This document shows, one piece after another, positions 1 to 5,990 of a stretch of 6,884 bases of DNA. Position 1 is the stretch's first letter. Every line of letters begins with the position of its first letter. The position numbers were made by a program, and so were the translations under genes. The notes under the pieces are model-generated. The model ran no database searches and was not told the DNA's origin. It saw only the letters and a program-made list of their open reading frames with translations. The DNA comes from Aquificota bacterium (GTDB lineage Bacteria > Thermosulfidibacterota > Thermosulfidibacteria > Thermosulfidibacterales > Thermosulfidibacteraceae): assembly GCA_015494645.1 (NCBI GenBank), contig WGAU01000159.1:1-6884 (forward strand), written 5' to 3'.

Positions 1-103
1 CCCATACTTTGCATCCAGCACCGGCAAGGGCAAGGGAAAGATTGACTACACTTGCCCCTGTCCCCCCCTTCCCTCCTATGGCAACAAGGTGTAACACTCT
101 CAT
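1..103 (-). CDS. ParA/MinD/CooC-like P-loop ATPase, N-terminal fragment
   Basis: This is the 5' end of a minus-strand gene that continues beyond position 1; 34 complete codons are visible. The translation begins MRVLHLVAIGGKGGTGAS and continues with a helix rich in Leu and Ala, then CKVW. This is the usual start of the SIMIBI (ParA/MinD/CooC/Mrp) class: a short beta strand, a deviant Walker A loop, then helix 1 and strand 2. The signature lysine of the deviant loop (K12) is present. The second, canonical P-loop lysine is alanine here (KGGTGAS instead of KGGxGKS/T), which is odd. The ATG at 103-101 is the only start that gives the full strand before the loop, and no in-frame start lies upstream before the terminator. 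I see no Shine-Dalgarno sequence in front of it. The role cannot be told from this fragment. Confidence 0.6.
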   Translation of the reverse strand, partial: MRVLHLVAIGGKGGTGASVVNLSLALAGAGCKVW

Positions 104-118
104 AAGGATTGAGGATAC

Positions 119-148
119 AAAATAAAAAAGCCCGGGAAAAGCCCGGGC
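119..148 (-). terminator. Intrinsic terminator of the acyl-CoA ligase gene
   Basis: Read on the minus strand, a perfect 7-bp GC stem (GCCCGGG at 148-142 pairing with CCCGGGC at 136-130) closes a 5-nt loop (141-137). It is followed directly by a T-rich run, TTTTTTATTTT. It lies 24 bases past the ligase stop codon and ends 15 bases before the ATG of the P-loop gene, so it should insulate the two genes. Confidence 0.9.
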
Positions 149-171
149 CCAGATATATTACAGCTCAAGGG

Positions 172-1857
172 TTACTGAGATATACGAATGGTGGGATACT
201 TATCCTCCTTGTCCCACTGTTTGAGAATTCTCCTCAAAAGCTTCCCGGTAGGTGTCACAGGCAACTGATCGCAGAAACAGACAGCTCTCGGCAGCTTGTA
301 AACGGCAATGTATTCCTTACAGGACTCAACTATTTCCCTTGCCAGTTCTTCAGATGGTTGGTATCCTTCAGCCAAGATAATGTAAGCCTTGGTTATCTCG
401 CCACGCACAGGATCAGGCGAACCGATAACACCCGCATCCTTAACGGCAGGATGCTTTTTGAGGGCTTCCTCAACCTCACCAGGACCAATTCTGTATCCGG
501 AGCTCTTGATCATATCGGATTCTCTGGACACAAAGAAGATGTATCCGTCCTCGTCCATGTACACGGCATCACCAAGCCTAATGCGCCCATTCTGAACAGC
601 CTTCTTTTGTTCCTCGTAGAGCCTGTTGTCATCCTCGTAAGGCTTCCAGTACAGTGGCCCTGTGGGACCCACCACTGTAAGCTTCCCTATCTCTCCTGGC
701 TTACACTCGTTGCCGTTCTCATCAAGCACCTTGATGTCGTAACCGGGGATGGGAATACCAATGGATCCGGGCTTGGGCTTCATATTAACAGCGTTGGATG
801 TGATGAGATGCACCATCTCCGTCGCGCCGAGACCCTCATAAATGGGAAGGCCTGTCTTGTCCATCCAAGCTTTGTAGGTCTCCACTCCGAGGGCATCTCC
901 ACCGCTTGTGCACATCCTCAGGGAACTGATGTCGTATTTATCAAAATCCTCAAACTGGAGAAGTCTCCTGTAAGCGGTAGGAAGACCTGTCAGCACGGTA
1001 ACTTTCGTCTTCTCAATAAGTTCCATCAAGCCTTCAGGGGTGAACCTGCCCATCATGGAGATGGTTGCTCCACCAAACCAAGGTATAATGGCAAAGGTGC
1101 CGTATCCTGCAGCAAAAGAAACAGGAGCAGAACCTCCAAGCACATCACCAGGGACAAGGCGCCATACATACTTATTCACTAAATAGGCAGAGGCAATAAC
1201 TTCCTTAACAAAGTGGGCAACCCCCTTAGGAAACCCAGTTGTTCCAGATGTGTAAAGAATCACACCTATGTCATCCAAAGAAACATCCTCGCACACCCTA
1301 GCATCGCTACTATTCTCAATGAGATCCTGGAAGTAAAGATAGCCAGCGCTCTTCACCTCCTCAGCAGGACCTCCTATCACTATGAAGTTCTTGGTGTATT
1401 TCAAAGCAGACTTAGCTTTTGCCGCTTCCTCAAGCAAAGGATAGCTCACAAAAGCGAACTTTGCCTCAGCGTTGTTGAAGACATATCCTATTTCATCCTT
1501 AGACCACAAAGGGCTTGTAGGAACAGGGATAGCTCCTATCTTCTGCAAAGCAAAATTAGCCACTATAGCCTCAATAGAGTTGATCATCCTCAAAGCCACC
1601 CTGTCCTGCTTTTCAACCCCCAGATTTATTAGAGCGTTGGCAAGCCTGTTGGCCATTTCGTAAACTTGTCCATAGGTGACCATCTTGCCACCGCAGTAAA
1701 TGGCAGGCTGATCCTCCAAACCGGCCCTTATATGCCTATCAAGAAGAAGATCCGCCAAGTTGGTGGGTTCTTTTAAAAAGGGTTTCAACTCATCGGAATA
1801 AACATAATTGGGCCACATTTCCCTTGGCGGAAGATAATTCTCAGGTATCTTTGCCAT
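172..1857 (-). CDS. AMP-forming acyl-CoA ligase, benzoate/2-aminobenzoate-CoA ligase type
   Basis: This 561-residue protein is a complete ANL-superfamily adenylate-forming enzyme. It would activate a carboxylic acid to an acyl-AMP and then to a CoA thioester in the cytoplasm. The visible core motifs are the P-loop YTSGTTGFPKG (202-212), YEGLGATEM (340-348), the GD of motif A7 (429-430), the hinge region SRESDMIKSSGYRIG (444-458) and the catalytic lysine in PTGK (K539). The hinge has Ser where the family usually has Gly before Arg445. The N-terminal LPPREMWP and overall layout resemble 2-aminobenzoate- and benzoate-CoA ligases; medium-chain acyl-CoA synthetases (ACSM type) are the main alternative. 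The ATG at 1857-1855 has GGGAGGG five bases upstream. The gene is divergent from the U32 operon and shares its promoter region, which suggests it supplies that pathway's CoA ester. Substrate specificity cannot be read from the sequence. Confidence 0.9.
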   Translation of the reverse strand: MAKIPENYLPPREMWPNYVYSDELKPFLKEPTNLADLLLDRHIRAGLEDQPAIYCGGKMVTYGQVYEMANRLANALINLGVEKQDRVALRMINSIEAIVANFALQKIGAIPVPTSPLWSKDEIGYVFNNAEAKFAFVSYPLLEEAAKAKSALKYTKNFIVIGGPAEEVKSAGYLYFQDLIENSSDARVCEDVSLDDIGVILYTSGTTGFPKGVAHFVKEVIASAYLVNKYVWRLVPGDVLGGSAPVSFAAGYGTFAIIPWFGGATISMMGRFTPEGLMELIEKTKVTVLTGLPTAYRRLLQFEDFDKYDISSLRMCTSGGDALGVETYKAWMDKTGLPIYEGLGATEMVHLITSNAVNMKPKPGSIGIPIPGYDIKVLDENGNECKPGEIGKLTVVGPTGPLYWKPYEDDNRLYEEQKKAVQNGRIRLGDAVYMDEDGYIFFVSRESDMIKSSGYRIGPGEVEEALKKHPAVKDAGVIGSPDPVRGEITKAYIILAEGYQPSEELAREIVESCKEYIAVYKLPRAVCFCDQLPVTPTGKLLRRILKQWDKEDKYPTIRISQ

Positions 1858-1902
1858 GGCTACCCTCCCGAAATTTTTTTCACTTTTAAACTTTCAGTTC
1901 AA

Positions 1903-1932
1903 AATAGAGCCACAAAATAGTATGTTAGTCAA
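1903..1932 (-). promoter_or_regulatory. Candidate sigma-70 promoter for the ligase gene
   Basis: On the minus strand, TTGACT (1932-1927) is followed after 18 bases by TCTATT (1908-1903). This would give a leader of about 40 bases ahead of the ligase ATG and its GGGAGGG ribosome binding site. The -35 box is a good match; the -10 box is weaker. Confidence 0.45.
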
Positions 1933-1942
1933 CAACAGACCC

Positions 1943-1971
1943 TTGACTTTTAAACGCTACGCCTCTATCTT
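1943..1971 (+). promoter_or_regulatory. Candidate sigma-70 promoter for the U32 operon
   Basis: TTGACT (1943-1948) and TATCTT (1966-1971) are separated by exactly 17 bases and lie just upstream of the first U32 gene. Transcription would start near 1978, only about 13 bases before the ATG at 1991. The ribosome binding site (AGGGG, 1980-1984) would then sit almost at the 5' end, so a longer leader from a weaker upstream promoter cannot be excluded. The -35 box faces the ligase promoter's -35 box as an inverted repeat. Confidence 0.55.
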
Positions 1972-1990
1972 CCTTAAACAGGGGTTTAAA

Positions 1991-2827
1991 ATGAAAGACA
2001 TAGAGCTTATTGTTCCATGCGCTTCTTTCCGTGATCTTGAAAAAATCCTTACTTTGCCCGTATCTGCCATATACGTCGGCATAGCAGGCTGGTCCAGGGC
2101 TAATCGGGGAAACGAGTTTAGCCTTTACGAGCTTAAGGATGCAGTTGCAAAAGCTCACGCTTTGGGAAAAAGAGTTTATCTTTCATTTAATCTCATGCCA
2201 TCCCCACACGAAACGAGGATGGCTTTCAGTACACTCAGAAGGGCTTTAGATTACGGAGTTGACGCTGTAATAGCATCTGAACCAAGCATAATAGCCACCT
2301 TAGCTCAAGAAGGCCACGAAGTTCATGCAAGCTTAGGAACAGCATCAATCAACAAACACGACGTGGCTTTCTACGCAGATCTGGGAGCAAAAAGGGTTGT
2401 TCTTTCCCCGAACTTATCAATTGAAGAGATTGACCAGATAAACGGGGAAACAAAGATATTGGGAGTCGAACTTGAAGTAATGGTTTACGGGATAAAATGC
2501 ATAGCAACATACTTAGGTATATGCAGGCTCAGTTCCTTTTTTGATATGTTTATTTCCAACTGTGGAGTAAGATGCCTTATCTGGGAGGGCAGCGCCAAAA
2601 GAAGCGGAATATGCTTCAGGCCGTGTGCCCAAGAGTGGTTCACCAAAAGAGAAAGCTTTCTTCCCCTTGCACCCCTTACCAATTTTGAATTATACTCAGT
2701 CAGGGATATTTTGACCCTCGGAGTTAAAAACATAAAGATCGGTGGGAGGGGGATGCCCTTCTGTCTTCTAAAAGGGATTATCTCGAAAATAATAAGCTCT
2801 CTGGAGACTGCCCATGAAAAGGTATGA
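1991..2827 (+). CDS. U32-family [4Fe-4S] protein, UbiU/TrhP-like, short and cysteine-rich
   Basis: This 278-residue protein is the first of three U32 proteins. The fold signature is visible as the YVGIAGWSR strand (28-36), a mid-protein VHASLGTASIN segment (111-121), the region of metal-binding cysteines, and a degenerate KIxGR motif (IKIGGRG, 249-254). Characterised U32 proteins bind one [4Fe-4S] cluster and act in oxygen-independent hydroxylation of ubiquinone precursors (UbiU/UbiV), tRNA (TrhP) or 23S rRNA (RlhA). The cysteines here are C170-x7-C178 and C208-x3-C212, plus an extra pair C191-x3-C195. The first spacing is one residue longer than the usual x6. The start at 1991 is chosen over an in-frame ATG at 1856 because AGGGG (1980-1984) sits six bases upstream and homology begins right after it. 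The 1856 start would also read through the promoter region. The gene overlaps the next by 14 bases. The substrate is unknown. Confidence 0.85.
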   Translation: MKDIELIVPCASFRDLEKILTLPVSAIYVGIAGWSRANRGNEFSLYELKDAVAKAHALGKRVYLSFNLMPSPHETRMAFSTLRRALDYGVDAVIASEPSIIATLAQEGHEVHASLGTASINKHDVAFYADLGAKRVVLSPNLSIEEIDQINGETKILGVELEVMVYGIKCIATYLGICRLSSFFDMFISNCGVRCLIWEGSAKRSGICFRPCAQEWFTKRESFLPLAPLTNFELYSVRDILTLGVKNIKIGGRGMPFCLLKGIISKIISSLETAHEKV

Positions 2828-3770
2828 AATAACCACCCATGCTGAAACCCTCAACAAACTAACAAGCCTGGATCTGTCCCAGCTGGATGCCATCTATTTG
2901 GGAGACCCTACATGTATGGATTACTCCACCAACTTGGCCACAAATTTAGAGGATCTGAAAAAGGCCGTTTCCATCCTAAAGGAATTGGGGAAGAAAGCTT
3001 ACCTTTCCACCTTCGCCGTACCCAGAAACATGCATCTTGATTTAATAAAACCCTTTATAGAAAAGGCCATCCATACAGGGATAGACGGAATAGAAGTCCA
3101 TAACATGGGACTACTACGCTTCATTGCCAAAGAATTAGGCTACAAAGGAGAAATACATATAGGCTTCTTCGCCAATGTTTACACCCACGAAACCCTCAAA
3201 GTCCTTGAGACCTTTGGTGTCACCAAAACCTTCTTGAACCCAGAGCTTTCACTGGAAGAGATCCAGTACATCAACGAACACTCCAACGCCGAAGTGATCT
3301 TTTTTGCCCACGGAAAGCTCCCCTTAGGCATATCGGAAACATGCTTCATAATGGAATATTCCCCGAGGGAATGCGAGGAGCCTTGTGAAGGCATGTGGCT
3401 CACCTCAGGCAAATGGAGGCTAAAAAACATAGGCTACGCCACTCTGTCAGGGAAGGACTGGGCAACCCTTGAGTACTTGGGCACCCTCCTCTATAGAGGC
3501 TTTCGCACCTTTTACATACAGGGATTGAGGGAATCGGTAGAATACATCAACCCCATCGCTTCAATATACAGAATGGCCCTTGAAAAGGTGGAACACGGGC
3601 AAGATAATTACATTGAAGAGGGTTGGATAGAAAAGATACAGGAACTGTGTCCAAACGGCTTGTGCAACGGGTATCTGTTCAGAAGGGCAGGACACAGATA
3701 CATAGGAAAGCTATTCGGTGGAGAAGAACTCTACGAAGTGGAAAGGAGGGAGAGGCATGAGGCCCGTTAG
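2814..3770 (+). CDS. U32-family [4Fe-4S] protein, UbiV-like
   Basis: This 318-residue U32 protein has the UbiV arrangement of cysteines, not the UbiU/TrhP one. C34 follows the first strand (AIYLGDPTC), and C177, C187 and C191 lie in the segment HGKLPLGISETC...CEEPC. In E. coli UbiV the cluster ligands are C39, C180, C193 and C197, with a closely similar LPLAxSARC context, so the match is in both position and motif. The loop between the second and third ligands is three residues shorter here. The classical KIEGR motif is replaced by YIQGLRES (234-241). UbiV works as a heterodimer with UbiU, and the downstream U32 gene is the natural partner. Two more cysteines lie near the C-terminus (C279, C284). 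GGAG (2803-2806) precedes the ATG by seven bases. The gene overlaps both neighbours by 14 bases. True ubiquinone synthesis is not implied by the context. Confidence 0.85.
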   Translation: MKRYEITTHAETLNKLTSLDLSQLDAIYLGDPTCMDYSTNLATNLEDLKKAVSILKELGKKAYLSTFAVPRNMHLDLIKPFIEKAIHTGIDGIEVHNMGLLRFIAKELGYKGEIHIGFFANVYTHETLKVLETFGVTKTFLNPELSLEEIQYINEHSNAEVIFFAHGKLPLGISETCFIMEYSPRECEEPCEGMWLTSGKWRLKNIGYATLSGKDWATLEYLGTLLYRGFRTFYIQGLRESVEYINPIASIYRMALEKVEHGQDNYIEEGWIEKIQELCPNGLCNGYLFRRAGHRYIGKLFGGEELYEVERRERHEAR

Positions 3771-4719
3771 AAAAGTAGATATATTGGCTCCAGGCGGTAA
3801 CATTGAGATGGCCCAGGCCTGCTTTGAAGCAGGGGCTGATGCTGTGTACGTGGGACTTTACGGATGGAGCAGAAGAACCAAAGAGTACGAACTCAAACTT
3901 GAACAGATAGAAAGAATAACAAATGAGGCTCAGAAACACGGTGCACAGGTAAGGGTAGCCATAAACAGCGCATTTTCTCCCCTTGAGTATCAGATGTTCA
4001 GAGAAAACATCGCTAAACTCAAAGAGATAGGTGTGGCTGGCATAATCATAAACGATGTGGGAGCTATTCCCACAATTAAGGAAATAGCGCCCGAAATGGA
4101 AGTGCATGTTAGCGCAGGTATGAATGCAGTGAATATAGGCGACATGTGGTTTTACAGAGAGCTTGGTGCGGATATGGTTGTGATGCCCTGCAACCTCACC
4201 CCTGAAGAAGTCAGGGAGATAAAAAAGCATGTACCCATAGGGGTAGAGGTCTTCCTGCACTCCAATACTTGCTTCACCTACCTGGGCAAGTGCCTTTTTA
4301 GCAGCTACGTTAAGCATTCCTGGGTGTTTGACGAATACGGCAAGAATCACTTCCACGGAAGCCCCAACAGGGGAGGTTATTGCCACAGAATCTGCAAGGC
4401 AAACTGGAAGCACAACGATGTGAAGGTTGAATTGAGAAACGACATGTTTCTGGCCTTTGATAACCTTGAGGAATGGATTGAAGCAGGGGTAAACTGCCTC
4501 AAGATACAGGGGAGGGAGTACAAACCTTCTCTAATAGCAGAGATCGTTGCCTTCTACAGAGAGGTCATAGACACTATTCTTGAGAAGGGGTATCTACCCA
4601 ACAAAGAAGGCTACAGGCACCGCCTGGAAGAGTTAGGAAGAATCAGAGACTCAGAAAGGAGCAGAAGAACCTGCACAGTCCTGGCGGAGGTTGCAGAAGA
4701 AGCGCCCATTGCTGTATAA
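3757..4719 (+). CDS. U32-family [4Fe-4S] protein, UbiU/TrhP-like
   Basis: This 320-residue protein is the most canonical U32 member of the three. It opens with ILAPGGNIEMAQACFEAGAD and continues YVGLYGWSRR (31-40). The likely cluster ligands are C172-x6-C179 (TCFTYLGKC) and C209-x3-C213 (GGYCHRIC), although UbiU itself uses a more distant fourth cysteine. The family signature KIQGREYKP (249-257) is followed by the usual FYREVID helix. The C-terminal DUF3656-type extension of long U32 proteins is absent. The GWSR motif is shared with the first U32 protein here, suggesting a common subfamily. The start at 3757 has AAGGAGGG (3743-3750) six bases upstream, so it is preferred to an in-frame ATG at 3718 that lacks a site and overlaps the previous gene further. 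Expected role: Fe-S component of an oxygen-independent hydroxylase, probably paired with the UbiV-like protein. Confidence 0.88.
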   Translation: MRPVRKVDILAPGGNIEMAQACFEAGADAVYVGLYGWSRRTKEYELKLEQIERITNEAQKHGAQVRVAINSAFSPLEYQMFRENIAKLKEIGVAGIIINDVGAIPTIKEIAPEMEVHVSAGMNAVNIGDMWFYRELGADMVVMPCNLTPEEVREIKKHVPIGVEVFLHSNTCFTYLGKCLFSSYVKHSWVFDEYGKNHFHGSPNRGGYCHRICKANWKHNDVKVELRNDMFLAFDNLEEWIEAGVNCLKIQGREYKPSLIAEIVAFYREVIDTILEKGYLPNKEGYRHRLEELGRIRDSERSRRTCTVLAEVAEEAPIAV

Positions 4720-4739
4720 CCTCCCCCATGAGGGGAAGG
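4720..4739 (+). promoter_or_regulatory. Hairpin presenting the thioesterase start codon in its loop
   Basis: In the mRNA, bases 4720-4727 can pair with 4732-4739: four C-G pairs next to the loop, one C/A mismatch (4723/4736), then three more pairs. The tetraloop is AUGA, bases 4728-4731, which holds the start codon of the thioesterase gene. No purine-rich ribosome binding site precedes this start. Translation may therefore depend on ribosomes finishing the U32 gene eight bases upstream, which would also melt the hairpin. The pairing is visible; the regulatory role is inferred. Confidence 0.4.
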
Positions 4740-5117
4740 TTCAGGATTAGATTTGGAGATACGGACCCTTACGGGGTTGTCTATTACGCAGCCTATCACA
4801 GATACGCTCATCAGGCCGTTGAGGATTTTTTAAGAAGCAAAGGCATTGAGGCAGACTACTTTTTCCGCAACGATTCCTTCGCAATGCCCGTAGTTGCCTC
4901 CCAAGGAAAGTTCAAAAGACCGGTAAGGTATCCAGCCGAGCTGTCTTCACACACAGCAGTTGTCAAGATGGGAAAATCATCCATCACTTTCAGAACAACC
5001 TTTTTCCTTGAAGATCAGGAAGTTGCCAAGGTAGAGATAACATTTGTTTGCATATCAAAGGAATGGAAGCCAATCCCCGTGCCGGAAAGCATAAGATCAG
5101 CTTTGGAGGGTAAATAA
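4728..5117 (+). CDS. 4-hydroxybenzoyl-CoA thioesterase-like hot-dog protein
   Basis: This 129-residue protein has the normal length of a single hot-dog domain and would hydrolyse an acyl-CoA to the free acid and CoA. The N-terminal motif FGDTDPYGVVYYAAYHRY (9-26) closely follows the active-site segment of the Pseudomonas 4-hydroxybenzoyl-CoA thioesterase, whose catalytic Asp17 corresponds to D13 here. YbgC-type thioesterases share a weaker version (DTDxxGVVY), so a broader acyl-CoA substrate is possible. The ATG at 4728 is the only start that leaves the domain intact, yet it has no Shine-Dalgarno sequence and lies in a hairpin loop, eight bases after the upstream stop. The next gene starts on the base after this stop. 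In context it could release the product from the CoA ester made by the divergent ligase. Confidence 0.88.
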   Translation: MRGRFRIRFGDTDPYGVVYYAAYHRYAHQAVEDFLRSKGIEADYFFRNDSFAMPVVASQGKFKRPVRYPAELSSHTAVVKMGKSSITFRTTFFLEDQEVAKVEITFVCISKEWKPIPVPESIRSALEGK

Positions 5118-5990
5118 GTGAAAAAGACAGGCATATTTTACCACCCCTCCTTCAGCAGAAGGAGCTACCTTACCGCAGGAAACAGACTGGCAGATTTTCC
5201 CGATGCTTTCTTGCACCTGCTATCGTGGGAAAACATCCAGCTCTTTGAAAATAAACCGGTTAGCAAGGATCTTGTGCGCCAGATCCACACTAACAGAATG
5301 ATAGAGGAAGTGGAAAGCACCCTGCTTTGCGCAACCGCCTATGAAAGCGCCGGTGGCGTTGTAGAAGCCACAGAAAAGATCCTGACAGACCAGCTTACCA
5401 ATGCCTTCTGCTTCATTGGCTGTGGAGGACACCACGCCGGTAGAGACTACTTTTGGGGTGCCTGTTGCTTCAATGATGTTATCTTGGCCATCACCAACGC
5501 CAGACAAAAAATACACAAGAACTTGAGGTTCGTCATACTTGATACAGATGCCCACCACGGTGACGGCACAAGACAGCTCCTTGAGTTTTTCAACGACAAG
5601 AATGTCCTACATTTATGCCTGTGCGACAGGGAATGGGAAAGTGAGGATGGACTGCGAATTGACTTTGACGCCACTTGGGTAACCTACCATGGAGACCCGG
5701 ATAAGACCTATTTAGACGTCGTAAAAAAGGCTCTGGATATGGCAAGCAAATTTCCGCATGATCTGTTTTACTGGTACATGGGATTTGATACCTACCGAGG
5801 GGATTACGGCAGCTTGGGACTTTCAAAAGAGTGCTTTCTTAATATAGCGGACATGGTAAAGTCCTTTGCTCAAAAGCATTCCAACAATAAGCTTCAGGTT
5901 GTGCTTGCCGGAGGATCTCTAAGGGAAATGGCAGCTTGGTTATTGCCAAAAATAATAGAAAAATTAGCCACATGGGAGGACGAAAATTGA
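5118..5990 (+). CDS. Histone-deacetylase-fold amidohydrolase (AcuC/acetylpolyamine-deacetylase family), catalytic Tyr missing
   Basis: This 290-residue protein belongs to the arginase/deacetylase fold, whose members use Zn to hydrolyse acyl-amide bonds. The visible motifs are GGHHAG with the His pair H105/H106, ACCFND (115-120), LDTDAHHGDGT (141-151) with Zn ligands D144 and H146, and GFDTYRGDYGSLGLS (222-236) with the third ligand D224. The last motif, usually GGY with a transition-state-stabilising Tyr, is AGGSLREM (264-271), with Ser at the Tyr position. The metal site is thus intact but the oxyanion Tyr is not, which points to weak or altered chemistry. The protein starts at a GTG directly after the thioesterase stop, with GGAGGG (5105-5110) seven bases upstream. 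Its stop overlaps the ferredoxin start. Its job in this operon is unknown; removing an acyl group from an intermediate is one possibility. Confidence 0.87.
   Translation: MKKTGIFYHPSFSRRSYLTAGNRLADFPDAFLHLLSWENIQLFENKPVSKDLVRQIHTNRMIEEVESTLLCATAYESAGGVVEATEKILTDQLTNAFCFIGCGGHHAGRDYFWGACCFNDVILAITNARQKIHKNLRFVILDTDAHHGDGTRQLLEFFNDKNVLHLCLCDREWESEDGLRIDFDATWVTYHGDPDKTYLDVVKKALDMASKFPHDLFYWYMGFDTYRGDYGSLGLSKECFLNIADMVKSFAQKHSNNKLQVVLAGGSLREMAAWLLPKIIEKLATWEDEN

Noticed and set aside
109..1182. Plus-strand open frame of 357 codons opposite the acyl-CoA ligase
   Set aside because: It is fully antisense to a gene with complete family motifs, shows no domain-like pattern itself and has no ribosome binding site.
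1856..1990. A 45-residue N-terminal extension of the first U32 protein from the ATG at 1856
   Set aside because: The CCATGG palindrome merely gives an ATG on both strands. The extension spans the promoter region, has no ribosome binding site and is not U32-like, whereas the ATG at 1991 has a good AGGGG.
3718..3756. A 13-residue upstream start for the third U32 protein
   Set aside because: The upstream ATG has no ribosome binding site, while AAGGAGGG sits six bases before the ATG at 3757, right where the family homology begins.
3679..4413. Minus-strand open frame of 244 codons
   Set aside because: It lies antisense to the third U32 gene, whose motifs and codon pattern are clear; its translation resembles no family.
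1991..4719. Collagenase-type peptidase function for the U32 proteins
   Set aside because: The peptidase label is historical. The visible cysteine sets match Fe-S ligands of hydroxylation proteins, and I see no protease catalytic motif.
5936..5986. Upstream ATG starts (5936 and 5972) for the NIL-ferredoxin
   Set aside because: These codons lie inside the HDAC-like gene and the 5972 ATG overlaps the ribosome binding site itself; the TTG at 5987 has ideal spacing to GGGAGGA.
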